64,000 nucleotides of DNA, from positions 1 to 64,000 of the forward strand of contig NZ_PYWB01000013.1 in the NCBI RefSeq assembly GCF_003056345.1, in the 5' to 3' direction. Under the pieces are notes generated by a model, which ran no database searches, had not been told where the DNA came from, and saw only the letters and a program-made list of their open reading frames with translations. Numbering within the stretch: the stretch's first letter is position 1; each line of letters opens with the position of its first letter. The stretch is from Devosia submarina. Its GTDB lineage: Bacteria; Pseudomonadota; Alphaproteobacteria; Rhizobiales; Devosiaceae. The translations under genes and the position numbers were made by a program. Positions 8,236 to 17,064 of the stretch are shown in pieces.

Positions 8236-8613
8236 TTAAGCTTGTTTGTTCCCACTCAGGTAGCAAGCTCTAGCGCGCAAAACGTCAGGATGGTTTTCGG
8301 CGGCCCATCGGCCTAGAGAGGCAATGGGCTTAAGAAGAGATTGCCCGAGGTCTGTTAGAGCGTAGTCAACTCGTGGTGGAATGCTGGGCGTAACTGTCCT
8401 GTTTAGGATCCCGTCCCTTTCAAGCTCGCGCAGCACTGCGGTGAGCGACTTCTGACTAATGTCGCCGACTTCTCGTTTGAGTTCAGAGAACCGCTTTGGA
8501 CGTTCTTCTAACAAGGCAACGATGAGCACTGCCCATTTGCTGCCGACGATCGTGAGAACGTCTCGGGTGGCGGCGCAGTTTGGGTGTCCGTGGTCTAGGT
8601 GGATTGGTTTCAT
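8236..8613 (-). CDS. HxlR-family transcriptional regulator
   Basis: The 125-residue protein carries the HxlR winged helix: CAATRDVLTIVGSKWAVLIV, RPKRFSELKREVGDISQKSLTAVLRELERDGIL and the wing RTVTPSIPPRVDYALTDLG. Cys12 sits where redox-sensing members of the family, such as YodB and QorR, have their reactive cysteine. The gene is divergent from an FMN reductase with a large dyad between them, which suggests it represses that gene and perhaps itself in response to electrophiles or oxidants. The ligand is not known. Confidence 0.9.
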   Translation of the reverse strand: MKPIHLDHGHPNCAATRDVLTIVGSKWAVLIVALLEERPKRFSELKREVGDISQKSLTAVLRELERDGILNRTVTPSIPPRVDYALTDLGQSLLKPIASLGRWAAENHPDVLRARACYLSGNKQA

Positions 8614-8681
8614 CGAGGATACCTCGGTAACTTGAAAGTGCCGTCTTGTGACGTTCGTGCATAGCGATGTAGGTCGATATA

Positions 8682-8715
8682 GTATCTCGTCGAAACCTTA
8701 GTTTCAACAAGATAC
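8682..8715. promoter_or_regulatory. 34-bp dyad, probable HxlR operator
   Basis: GTATCTCGTCGAAAC (8682-8696), a CTTA spacer, and GTTTCAACAAGATAC (8701-8715) form an inverted repeat with 13 of 15 positions matched. It lies between the divergent hxlR-type gene (start 8613) and the FMN reductase gene (start 8786). Long dyads in this position are usual for HxlR regulators. The protein-DNA pairing is inferred. Confidence 0.7.
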
Positions 8716-8785
8716 CGCCCAACCATAACGGCGTCCTTCCTTGCCCTCGTAGGCAAGAGTTGGGCCTCTAGCACTGAAGAGAAAC

Positions 8786-9367
8786 ATGATGGCATTCCAG
8801 CTCAAAATCATAATTGGAAGCACTCGGCCTGGCCGGGTCGGCCCTGCAGTTGCTCACTGGGTAAAGCAGGTTGCAGATCAGCACGATGGCTTCGAGGTAG
8901 AGCTTGTTGACCTTGCCGACTTGGCTTTACCGCTTTTAGATGAGCCGGGTCATCCCATGATGCGCAAGTATGAACATGAGCATAGCAAGAAGTGGAGCCG
9001 CATAGTTTCCACGGCAGACGCCTTTGTGTTTGTAACCCCCGAATATGACTACTTCCCTCCGGCTTCCTTAGTAAACGCTATCCAGTACCTAGCTTTCGAG
9101 TGGTTCGAGAAGCCGGCCGCCGTTGTAAGTTACGGTGGGGTCTCCGGTGGCTTACGGTCTGCGCAAGTGCTGCGATCATTGCTTGGCAATTTGCATGTGG
9201 TCACCCTCACGCCGACTCTTCCCCTGCCATTTGTTCAACAAATGATCGACGATAAAGGCACTTTCACACCGACTGATGAAGCCGTTCAAGGTGCCAACGC
9301 CATGTTTAATCAGCTACAGCGATGGACGGGGGGTTTAAAGAACATGCGCGAGCATATTGTGGCATGA
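8786..9367 (+). CDS. NAD(P)H-dependent FMN reductase (flavodoxin-like fold)
   Basis: The 193-residue protein has the FMN_red family signature: the phosphate-binding GSTRPGRVGPAVAHWV near the N-terminus and FVTPEYDYFPPASLVNAIQYL in the middle, followed by SYGGVSGGLRSAQVLR. Such cytoplasmic enzymes reduce flavins, quinones or azo compounds with NAD(P)H. Two adjacent ATG codons are possible starts (8786 or 8789). Divergence from the HxlR gene suggests induction by reactive quinone-like or electrophilic compounds. The physiological substrate is unknown. Confidence 0.88.
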   Translation: MMAFQLKIIIGSTRPGRVGPAVAHWVKQVADQHDGFEVELVDLADLALPLLDEPGHPMMRKYEHEHSKKWSRIVSTADAFVFVTPEYDYFPPASLVNAIQYLAFEWFEKPAAVVSYGGVSGGLRSAQVLRSLLGNLHVVTLTPTLPLPFVQQMIDDKGTFTPTDEAVQGANAMFNQLQRWTGGLKNMREHIVA

Positions 9368-9434
9368 ATGAAGGATTTCGGTGACGGAGCGATCCCTTAG
9401 GTTGAGCGGCGGGCCTGTGCCCGCCGCAGAGATA

Positions 9435-9782
9435 TCATCGGGAGGCGATAGGAGCTTTTCGGCTTCGTCCCCAAACTACAAACAGAGCCAGCACCAGGAG
9501 GGCGACGTTTATCGGCAGGACCACGAACTCAGCGCGTGAAGCATGAAGAATAAGTGCCCCTACTTGCACGATCGAAAGTCCTACTGCTGCTGGCATCAGC
9601 TTTGGAAGAATACGCGTCAGCGTCGGTAGGATAAGGCGGATGGCATCGAGGATTTCCATCGGGCCGACAAAGCGGATGAACAGCTCAGGCATTGTGGCGA
9701 TGTAGGTCAAGCCAGAGGCGACAAGCACATCGATGGGCTGAAGCAGCTTCATCGATCCAGCGCTGCCGTAAACCAGTGCCAA
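9435..9782 (-). CDS. DoxX-like small membrane protein, N-terminus uncertain
   Basis: The frame encodes about 115 residues with the DoxX pattern: GSAGSMKL, then GPMEILDAIRLILPTLTRILP, and two further membrane helices ending VVWGRSRKAPIASR. DoxX proteins are four-helix membrane proteins of poorly defined, often redox-related, function. The only nearby start is TTG at 9782, inside the first helix. An in-frame stop at 9816-9818 lies just upstream with no ATG between, so the 5' end may be damaged and the gene inactive. Confidence 0.6.
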   Translation of the reverse strand: MALVYGSAGSMKLLQPIDVLVASGLTYIATMPELFIRFVGPMEILDAIRLILPTLTRILPKLMPAAVGLSIVQVGALILHASRAEFVVLPINVALLVLALFVVWGRSRKAPIASR

Positions 9783-9818
9783 GGCAATCTGAGCGGCCCA
9801 AAGGCCGATAAAAGCCTA

Positions 9819-10555
9819 TGGCTGAAGTAGTCCCCTACAAGCATAATGTGCAGTCCGCTTTCGTCGCCGCTGAATCGGAAGCGGACTGTCCGCAAACCAC
9901 CCCGTGGACGCCATTTGCTTCATGGCATTGAAGGGCAGGGTAGGGTAGGGGCGACAATACTTGATCAGCTTTCGGCGACCGGCCACACATTGATGCTGTT
10001 GAACTTTGACCTGGTGGAAGGTGAGGCTCGACCGTCCCATTGTCCTCTTGAGAAGCTTCGACGTTTAACACGCGTTCGCCTTGGCAGGTGATCGATAGTC
10101 AGGCAAGCACGCAGGGCGCAAGCGAATTGAAGAACTCAAGCGCGAACGCTAGTTTGTTGGAGGCCATCCCAGTTGGGCGTCGTTCGGCCCACAACCTTGT
10201 GCCCTGGGGTCGTGCAGACGAGCCCAGCTGATCGCTAGACAATGAATGTGTCGTCTGCGATGTGCGCACCTGAGTCATTGCTGTTGCGATGGGCGCAGCT
10301 GGGACACAGGCGAAGTAGAGCGCCCTGCGCCTAGCCGGCTACCGGGTTCGCCGCGGTTGTTCAACTCCTCAAGGGGAGCAGAAAAGCGAGGCCACAGGTA
10401 GGAGTTGTGGTGGCGTACGCATATGGAGGCTCGCATCAAGTCCGACGCGATCTTAAGTCAAAAACATTGAAGCCCTTTAAGGCGGCCTTGTGCTTACATT
10501 TGAGGCTTTTTTCGTGCGCTGCTGATCTTATAGCAGATTTTTCGCCCTAAGATCG
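9819..10555. other. Long intergenic stretch without a recognised gene
   Basis: About 740 bp. Short frames in it show no family motifs and no ribosome sites. A small inverted repeat, CTGCT-N8-AGCAG, lies just upstream of the sigma-54 promoter. No clear NtrC-type activator site could be picked out by eye. Confidence 0.5.
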
Positions 10556-10572
10556 TTGGCACGCCCTTTGCA
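10556..10572 (+). promoter_or_regulatory. Sigma-54 (RpoN) promoter
   Basis: TTGGCACG-CCCT-TTGCA matches the -24/-12 consensus TGGCACG-N4-TTGCA. The GG (10558-10559) and GC (10570-10571) are spaced exactly as RpoN requires. Transcription should start near 10583, giving a leader of about 65 nt before the formamidase-type gene at 10649. An enhancer-binding activator would be needed, and nitrogen control by NtrC is the natural guess. Confidence 0.85.
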
Positions 10573-10648
10573 GCTGTAGCGGCGCAGCAATGGTCCACTC
10601 AAGGCCTGCTAGCACGAACTATGCACACCAAGCCTAAAAGGAAAAATC

Positions 10649-11728
10649 ATGTTCCAGATAAACCCTGCGTTGTTGGCCGTTTCGGGCCTGCTGTTGACTT
10701 CAGCAGTGCCGGCGCTCGCACAGGGAGCCTCGGAGCCAGACCACGTGCTGCGCGCAACGCCTGATACTGTACACTGGGGTTACTTTTCGCCGGATCTTGA
10801 ACCGGTGCTCACCATTCAGCCAGGCGATACGGTGAAGATCGAGACGGTGAATTCCGCTGGATTTCCCATGGAGGACCCAGCCGGCTTCGCCGAAAAGAAC
10901 GGGCTACCGAACACTGACGCCGTGGCGGACCTCGTCAGCATTATCGAGAACGTTGAGAAGGAGGGCGTCCATATCCTCACTGGTCCGATTTACATCGAGG
11001 GAGCCGAACCAGGCGACATGATCGAGATGCGCGTGCACGATGTTGCGGCGCTAGCTCCATTCTATGGCGTCAACCTGACAACCACCACTGGCGGTGCATT
11101 ACCCGGCATCGTTCCTGAGGGCGGCTGGTCCAAGGTCTTTTTGTTCGACATGGAACGGGAGATGATCCCCTTCAACGAGAGCATTGAAGTGCCAATGGCA
11201 CCATTCATGGGGATCATGGGCCTTGCAGCTGCAGAGCGCGTTCCGAGCCCGCCTCCTGGGCGCCATGGTGGCAACATCGACCTCAAGGAGGTGACGGCAG
11301 GCACCACTCTCTTTTTGCCAGTTGCTGTTGAAGGTGCGCTGTTCTCAACGGGCGATGGCCATGCTGCCCAAGGCGACGGCGAATCCAACCTGACCGCCGT
11401 TGAGTCCCCGCTGGAGGTGACCGTGGAGTTTATCCTCCACAAGGACACGCCTATGAACTTTCCACTTCTTGAGACTGCAACCCACTTCATTCCCATGGGT
11501 TTGGATCCCGATCTGGATCTGGCAGCGGAATATGCGGTGCAGGAATCTATCGATTTCCTGTCTGCCCGCTTTGGCCTCGACACAATGGAAGCGTATTCGC
11601 TGACCAGCATTGGTGTGGATCTTGAGGTCAGCCAAATCGTTGACGGCACTAAAGGGGTGCACGCCATGATCCCCAAGAGCCTGTTCCTCGACCTTGAAGA
11701 CGACTTCTGGGCACCCGCCGCCAAGTAG
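10649..11728 (+). CDS. Secreted acetamidase/formamidase family protein
   Basis: The 359-residue protein has a signal peptide (cleavage after AVPALAQ) and then the FmdA/AmdA fold: HVLRATPDTVHWGYFSPDLEPVLTIQPGDTVKIET, ILTGPIYIEGAEPGDMIEMRV, PSPPPGRHGGNIDLKEVTAGTTLFLPVAVEGALFSTGDGHAAQGDGE. Family members hydrolyse short amides to ammonia and an acid. Most are cytoplasmic, so an exported version is less usual. The consensus sigma-54 promoter supports a role in nitrogen scavenging. The actual substrate is not known. It stands alone, with no transporter next to it. Confidence 0.85.
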   Translation: MFQINPALLAVSGLLLTSAVPALAQGASEPDHVLRATPDTVHWGYFSPDLEPVLTIQPGDTVKIETVNSAGFPMEDPAGFAEKNGLPNTDAVADLVSIIENVEKEGVHILTGPIYIEGAEPGDMIEMRVHDVAALAPFYGVNLTTTTGGALPGIVPEGGWSKVFLFDMEREMIPFNESIEVPMAPFMGIMGLAAAERVPSPPPGRHGGNIDLKEVTAGTTLFLPVAVEGALFSTGDGHAAQGDGESNLTAVESPLEVTVEFILHKDTPMNFPLLETATHFIPMGLDPDLDLAAEYAVQESIDFLSARFGLDTMEAYSLTSIGVDLEVSQIVDGTKGVHAMIPKSLFLDLEDDFWAPAAK

Positions 11729-11865
11729 CAAGATGAAACGGGAGGCTCTGCATTTTCGATGCACCTCCAAGAAGCGAAGTCAGGGCGGATTCATGCTGCC
11801 CTGGCTGTCTGCCAGGCACTAGTTTGCCCTTGTTGAAGCGCGGATGGCCCGCAAACGAGCCATTT

Positions 11866-12117
11866 TTAATCGTCCTGGCTGGTCTCCCGATCGTTCTGGT
11901 CCAGCCATTCCTCTAGCGTCAGTGGCTGCGCCGTACTAGCGGCCTCCGTTCGGTTATTGCCGCGAAGATGAGACAGCATAGCCCGACAGGTCGCTTCGGC
12001 TTCATCTGCCGCCTCTTCTTCCCGCCGATGCGACGTGAGGCTCTGGAAATAAGCGAGCTTCTTTTCAAAGTGCTCGATCAGCTTGTCTTGCTTCGGATCA
12101 ACGCTCGGAACGCGCAT
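11866..12117 (-). CDS. Small hypothetical protein coupled to a nuclease gene
   Basis: I do not recognise this 83-residue protein. It is charged and probably helical (DKLIEHFEKKLAYFQSLTSHRREEEAADEAEATCRAMLSHL), with an acidic C-terminus. Its ATG at 12117 overlaps the TGA of the upstream nuclease gene (TGATG), so the two are probably translated together. A GTG two codons earlier is an alternative start. Confidence 0.55.
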   Translation of the reverse strand: MRVPSVDPKQDKLIEHFEKKLAYFQSLTSHRREEEAADEAEATCRAMLSHLRGNNRTEAASTAQPLTLEEWLDQNDRETSQDD

Positions 12118-12638
12118 CAACACCAGAACTCAGGGCCATCAGGCCATCTGCGGGCAAGACCCTCGGAGATCAGTATGTCACCGACATCGGTCCCACCGAT
12201 CCGGACGGTAGCGAGGGTGCGGCCATACCGATCAGTGCCGAAAGTATCGACAGTAAAGCTGTTCGAATTGAGCAGTTCGAGCAAGCGGGCGCTAGCCCGC
12301 TTCGCCAGAGCGACCTCCTGTGCTCCACCGCAGATGTCGTTGTAAGGTTCCGGCGTATCGTAGGCCTGCAACCGCAGGTTCGTGCCATCAAACCAGATGG
12401 TGTCGCCATCAACAACGCAGGTATGGCGTTGGCCTGAACCGCACATCCGAAATTGAGCACGCAGCTCCGATGCTACCAAGGCTTGAGTACCGCTCGGCAG
12501 CAAGGTGCCCGCAGCGACCCAGGCCAGAGTGCATACGCTCACCAATGCCGCCAGAGCGAGTGCTGGCGTGAGGAGATCTCTCGGCTGCTGGCGGGATCGA
12601 TTTTGGCGGCGTTTGGGGTCAAAGCGAATGATTTTCAT
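12117..12638 (-). CDS. Membrane-anchored thermonuclease-family (SNase-like) protein
   Basis: The 173-residue protein has a short basic cytoplasmic end, one membrane helix (LTPALALAALVSVCTLAWVAAGTLL) and an SNase-like OB fold in the periplasm. Nuclease motifs are visible: CVVDGDTIWFDG with the metal-binding Asp residues, LRLQAYDTPEP with the catalytic Arg region, and DRYGRTLATVRIGG. It would cleave nucleic acid outside the cytoplasm if active. The ATG at 12638 is preferred over a TTG further upstream because it gives a normal anchor. The small gene downstream overlaps its stop. Confidence 0.8.
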   Translation of the reverse strand: MKIIRFDPKRRQNRSRQQPRDLLTPALALAALVSVCTLAWVAAGTLLPSGTQALVASELRAQFRMCGSGQRHTCVVDGDTIWFDGTNLRLQAYDTPEPYNDICGGAQEVALAKRASARLLELLNSNSFTVDTFGTDRYGRTLATVRIGGTDVGDILISEGLARRWPDGPEFWC

Positions 12639-12742
12639 GACAGTAGAATACCAGTCGAGCGTTGCCGTTTGCTTTCGAAGATCGTCTCCAGTGCGAATGG
12701 TGGCGAAACAGCCTAGACATGCCAATCAGGTGAAGCTCAGCG

Positions 12743-13534
12743 TTGCTCCAAATTCGGCACCGAGCTAGGCTCGAAGAGTTGTTGTTGGAGAATGCTGCGG
12801 TGGGCTGGGCTGCGCTCGAGAACTGGGGAAAGGACGCTCACCGGATCGAGCCGCTGCATGGTGGATCTGTCAACGATGTTTGGAGCGTGCGCCTGGATGG
12901 TCAGATCGCCGTGGCGCGGCTCGGTACAAGAAGCGATGCTGATCTTGCATGGGAAACGGCACTCCTGCAGCACCTTGAGCACAATGGGCTGATAGTGCCG
13001 GTGCCAATCCCCACCACAGATGGTCGCCTGTTCGTGGATGGCTTGATGGTGATGAAATATATGGAGGGTAGCCCCCCGGAGACGGCTGAAGATTGGCGGC
13101 GCGTCGCCGAAACACTGCGGCAGGTGCACCAGTTAACACAAGGATGGCCGCAACGGCCAGGATGGCGCTCTTCCACCGACCTGCTACATGCCCAAACTGG
13201 AACCAAGATCAATCTTGCTGCGATGCCCGCAGAAGCGGTTGCTCGCTGCCGGGCGGCCTGGGCGCGGCTTGTGGGACGGCCAACCTGCGTTGTGCACGGC
13301 AACCCTGACAATCCCGGCAATGTTCGCGTGACCGCAAACAGTGTTGCCCTGATCGACTGGGATGAAGCACATGTTGACGTGGATCTGCTTGATCTGGTGC
13401 TGCCTCACAATACCGCAGATCTCGATGCTGATGAACATGACATTGCCGCACAGGCAGCGGCTGCATGGGAGGCAGCTGTATGCTGGAAAGATGAATATGC
13501 CGTCAGGCGTCTGGCCGAAGTGAGAGCCATCTAG
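12743..13534 (+). CDS. Aminoglycoside phosphotransferase (APH)-family kinase-like protein
   Basis: The 263-residue protein has the APH fold: a nucleotide-binding lobe (GGSVNDVWSVRLDGQIAVAR), the catalytic loop CVVHGNPDNPGNVR, and the metal-binding IDWDEAHVDVDLLDL, equivalent to the kinase DFG. The loop reads HGN-P-D-N-P-G-N, where the usual motif is HGDxxxxN, so the expected catalytic Asp is Asn here. Activity is therefore uncertain. Members phosphorylate aminoglycosides, homoserine, choline and other alcohols; the substrate cannot be told. The start is a TTG at 12743 with a weak ribosome site. Confidence 0.75.
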   Translation: MLQIRHRARLEELLLENAAVGWAALENWGKDAHRIEPLHGGSVNDVWSVRLDGQIAVARLGTRSDADLAWETALLQHLEHNGLIVPVPIPTTDGRLFVDGLMVMKYMEGSPPETAEDWRRVAETLRQVHQLTQGWPQRPGWRSSTDLLHAQTGTKINLAAMPAEAVARCRAAWARLVGRPTCVVHGNPDNPGNVRVTANSVALIDWDEAHVDVDLLDLVLPHNTADLDADEHDIAAQAAAAWEAAVCWKDEYAVRRLAEVRAI

Positions 13535-13682
13535 ATCAAGCACACTCTCCTGGCAGTGCAGACCCTGCAACAAGCAGGCTGAATCGCCGCATTGGAAAGC
13601 ATCGTCCCTATGGGAGCTCGATCCTTTTCCACAGGTTCGCAGGCTCCTTCTGCTTGCCTTGACTCCGCAGCTGACTCGGTGA

Positions 13683-13697
13683 GAACAAAGAAGGAAC
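13683..13697 (+). promoter_or_regulatory. LexA operator (alphaproteobacterial SOS box)
   Basis: GAAC (13683-13686), seven bases, GAAC (13694-13697) is the complement of GTTC-N7-GTTC, the direct-repeat LexA box of Alphaproteobacteria. It lies 22 bp upstream of the dnaE2 start, a normal place for an SOS operator. It would put the dnaE2-dinB cassette under DNA-damage control. Confidence 0.85.
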
Positions 13698-13719
13698 ATT
13701 GCTCGTGTAGGAGTCGGTT

Positions 13720-16700
13720 GTGGTTGAGACGAAGCATATGCCCGAGAAGCTGGTCGGGACTTATGCCGAGCTCGTTGCCGCCACAAACTTTTCCTTTTTG
13801 CGGGGCGCCAGCCACCCGTTCGAGATGGTGGCCCAGGCTGCAGGGCTTGGTCTATCCGGCATCGGCATTTGCGACCGGAACTCCTTGTCGGGCGTGGTGC
13901 GTGCCTTTTCGGCGTGGAAGGATTTGCGCAAAGACTATCCTGACTTCCGCCTGGTTGTCGGTGCTCGCATCGTCTTCTCGGACAGCACGCCGGACATTGT
14001 CGTCTATCCAAGCGATCGAGAGGCGTATGGCCGGCTCGCGGCGCTTCTGACCCTTGGCAATCGGCGGGCACTCAAAGGCGAGTGCCATCTCGAGCTACAG
14101 GATCTAATCGAGCACGCTTCCGGTCAGCTGATGATCGTTATGCCACGCGACGGTCAGGTTGAGCATGACGTCGCCATCGCTCAGCGGCTTGCGCATGGCA
14201 ATCAAGGGCAGGTTTGGGTCGGAGCTGCTCAGTGCTTTGACGGTCATGATCGTGCCAGACTGGGCAGACTTGCTGCCGCCTGCGCCCATGCCAGGCTGCC
14301 CATGCTCGCGACTATGGATACGCTCTATCATGAGCCCGGTCGCAAGGTGATTCAGGATGTGCTGACCTGCATTCGGGAGCTGACGACTATCGAGAATGCC
14401 GGCTTTCTCCTCGCAGCAAACGGCGAGCGCTTCATTCGCCCGTCCCGGGACATGGCACGGCTCTATCGCGACTACCCCCAGGCTCTGGCAGAGACCAGGC
14501 GCGTCATCGAGCGCATCAGCTTCTCACTGGATCAGCTCCGCTACATCTATCCCGAAGAAACGGTCGGCAATGGCGAGACGGCGCAGCAGACGCTGGAGCG
14601 GCTTGCCTATGCCGGTGCAAAGGGGCGCTACCCCGAAGGTGTGCCTGAGCGCGTGCAAAAGGGTCTCCAGCATGAACTCGCCCTTATAGGTGAGATGTGC
14701 TATGCGCCATACTTCCTGACCGTCCAGGACATCGTGCGCTTCGCCCGGCAGGAGCGCGGCATCCTGTGTCAGGGCAGGGGGTCTGCCGCCAACTCTGCCG
14801 TGTGCTTTTGCCTTGGCATCACCGAAGTCGATCCCATGCTGATCGACCTCCTGTTCGAGCGGTTCGTCTCGACCGAACGTGACGAGCCACCAGACATCGA
14901 CGTCGACTTTGAGCATGAGCGACGCGAAGAGGTGATGCAGTACATCTACCAGAAGTACGGGCGGCACCGGGCCGGGCTCACCGCCAACGTCATTACCTAT
15001 CGGACCAAGGGCGCCCTGCGGGACGTTGGGAAGGTCTTCGGCCTGTCCGACGACACCATCTCGGCCATCTCCGGTCTGAACTGGGGCTGGGGCAAGATCG
15101 ACTTCCCAACGGAGCGACTCAAGCAGATCGGCATCGATCCACGAGATCAAACCATCTCCATGGTTCTTCATATCGCCAGTGTTCTATACGGATTCCCACG
15201 CCACCTCGGCCAGCATGTCGGCGGGTTCGTCATCACCCGCGACCGGCTCGACCACCTCGTGCCGATCAGCAACGCCGCCATGGAAGACCGAACGGTCATT
15301 GAGTGGAATAAGGATGACCTTGATGAGCTCGGCATCCTCAAGGTCGATGTGCTGGCCCTTGGCATGCTTTCCTGCATTCGGCGGAGCTTCAATCTTCTGC
15401 GTCAGCACTACGGCTTGTCGTTGACCCTCGCCACGGTCCCGCAGGAAGACCCCCGCGTCTACAAGATGACGCATCGGGCAGACACGATCGGTGTGTTCCA
15501 GATTGAGAGCCGGGCGCAAATGTCCATGCTGCCCCGGCTAAAGCCATCAGAGTTCTATGACCTCATCATCGAGGTGGCGATCGTGCGGCCTGGTCCCATC
15601 CAGGGCAATATGGTGCACCCATACCTCAAGCGCCGTCAGGGTCTTGAACCCACCAGCTATCCATCGCCTGAACTCGAGCAGGTGCTTAAGAAAACCTATG
15701 GCGTGCCACTGTTCCAGGAGCAAGCCATGAAGATCGCCATTGTTGCGGCGGGCTTTACGCCAGGAGAGGCTGATCGCCTGAGGCGAGCCATGGCCACCTT
15801 CAAGCGCACGGGCGGGGTGGGCCTGTTCCGGGAGAAGTTCATCAACGGCATGCTCGAGCGAGGCTATGACAAAGAATTTGCCGAGAGGTGCTTTGGGCAG
15901 ATCGAGGGCTTTGGCTCCTACGGCTTTCCCGAGAGCCACGCCGCCTCCTTTGCCCTGCTGGTCTACGTCTCGTGCTGGATCAAATGCCACTATCCCGATG
16001 TGTTTGCGGCGGCGCTGCTGAACTCCCAGCCCATGGGGTTCTATGCGCCCTCCCAGATTATCCGGGATGCCCAGGATCATGGCGTCGATGTGCGTCCCGT
16101 CGACATCAACCTCAGCGATCTCGAGAACGTCATGGAGCGAAGCAATGAGAGTGGGCTCAACATCGCGCCGCGGCACCGCGACATGGAGGAGGATATCTGG
16201 GGCAATCGCGGTGTTCGGCTGGGGTTCAATCTCGTTGCTGGTTTAAGGGCGGACCACGCCAACATCATCGTGGCCCGGCGGCAAGGTGGCTATGACAGCA
16301 TCCGTGATCTGTGGCTGCGGACCCAGCTCTCGCCCAAGGTCATCGAGGTTCTTGCTGAAGCCGACGCCTTCCAGTCTCTTGGCCTGAGCCGGCGGGATGC
16401 GCTCTGGGCCGTTTCTGGCTTGGTTGGCGAGCATGGTGCCGAGACACTGCCCTTGTTCCAGGCGGGTGAGCGACCGGCCCGATGGGCAGAAGACGAGAGC
16501 GGCTTGCCGCCCATGCCGCCGGGCGAGGAGGTCATCCACGACTATCGCGCGCTCTCGATCTCGCTCAAGGGGCACCCCATGAGCTTCCTGCGTCCGGACC
16601 TAAGCAGAAGGCGGTTCGTTCAGGCTGATGATTTACGCACTCTCCCAGCCAACAGCACTGTTCTGGTGTCTGGTCTTGTCCTGGTGCGCCAGCGGCCAGG

Positions 16701-17064
16701 GACGGCCAGCGGGGTGATCTTTGCCACTTTGGAGGATGAAACCGGTGTGGCTAACGTTATCGTCTGGCCCAAGGTGTTCGAGGCCAATCGGCGCGTCGTG
16801 CTCGGCGCTCGTGTGCTGGGCGTCAAAGGGACGCTGCAGCGCGAGGGCATTGTCATTCACGTCATTGCCAAGGAGTTCGTGGACCTCACATCGGACATGG
16901 CTGCCATTGCTGGCGGCGCGGACATTGGCGAGCGCATCATTGCTCGGGCGGATGAGGGGAAGACGGGCGGCCCCAGCGGACGCAATCGGGAGCAGGAGCA
17001 GTATCAGGAGGCGCTTCGGCAGCGGTTGGTTGATGTTCTTCCGGCAGGGCGGAACTTTCACTGA
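13720..17064 (+). CDS. dnaE2: Error-prone DNA polymerase DnaE2 (ImuC)
   Basis: The 1114-residue protein is a full-length C-family polymerase of the DnaE2 type, used for translesion synthesis. An N-terminal PHP domain (TYAELVAATNFSFLRGASHPFEMV) is followed by palm, thumb and finger regions. The catalytic aspartates are present: Asp394 and Asp396 in PDIDVDF, and Asp543 in KVDVLALGML. An OB-fold region (NSTVLVSGLVLVRQRPGTA) is near the C-terminus. The start is GTG at 13720 after a TAGGAG site; an ATG at 13738 is possible. The SOS box is immediately upstream. The usual partners imuA and imuB are not next to it; a zinc-ribbon gene and dinB follow instead. Confidence 0.95.
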   Translation: MVETKHMPEKLVGTYAELVAATNFSFLRGASHPFEMVAQAAGLGLSGIGICDRNSLSGVVRAFSAWKDLRKDYPDFRLVVGARIVFSDSTPDIVVYPSDREAYGRLAALLTLGNRRALKGECHLELQDLIEHASGQLMIVMPRDGQVEHDVAIAQRLAHGNQGQVWVGAAQCFDGHDRARLGRLAAACAHARLPMLATMDTLYHEPGRKVIQDVLTCIRELTTIENAGFLLAANGERFIRPSRDMARLYRDYPQALAETRRVIERISFSLDQLRYIYPEETVGNGETAQQTLERLAYAGAKGRYPEGVPERVQKGLQHELALIGEMCYAPYFLTVQDIVRFARQERGILCQGRGSAANSAVCFCLGITEVDPMLIDLLFERFVSTERDEPPDIDVDFEHERREEVMQYIYQKYGRHRAGLTANVITYRTKGALRDVGKVFGLSDDTISAISGLNWGWGKIDFPTERLKQIGIDPRDQTISMVLHIASVLYGFPRHLGQHVGGFVITRDRLDHLVPISNAAMEDRTVIEWNKDDLDELGILKVDVLALGMLSCIRRSFNLLRQHYGLSLTLATVPQEDPRVYKMTHRADTIGVFQIESRAQMSMLPRLKPSEFYDLIIEVAIVRPGPIQGNMVHPYLKRRQGLEPTSYPSPELEQVLKKTYGVPLFQEQAMKIAIVAAGFTPGEADRLRRAMATFKRTGGVGLFREKFINGMLERGYDKEFAERCFGQIEGFGSYGFPESHAASFALLVYVSCWIKCHYPDVFAAALLNSQPMGFYAPSQIIRDAQDHGVDVRPVDINLSDLENVMERSNESGLNIAPRHRDMEEDIWGNRGVRLGFNLVAGLRADHANIIVARRQGGYDSIRDLWLRTQLSPKVIEVLAEADAFQSLGLSRRDALWAVSGLVGEHGAETLPLFQAGERPARWAEDESGLPPMPPGEEVIHDYRALSISLKGHPMSFLRPDLSRRRFVQADDLRTLPANSTVLVSGLVLVRQRPGTASGVIFATLEDETGVANVIVWPKVFEANRRVVLGARVLGVKGTLQREGIVIHVIAKEFVDLTSDMAAIAGGADIGERIIARADEGKTGGPSGRNREQEQYQEALRQRLVDVLPAGRNFH

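Noticed and set aside
13535..13719. Remnants of imuA or imuB upstream of dnaE2
   Set aside because: The 185-bp gap has no coding trace of either gene; it contains the LexA box and the ribosome site only.
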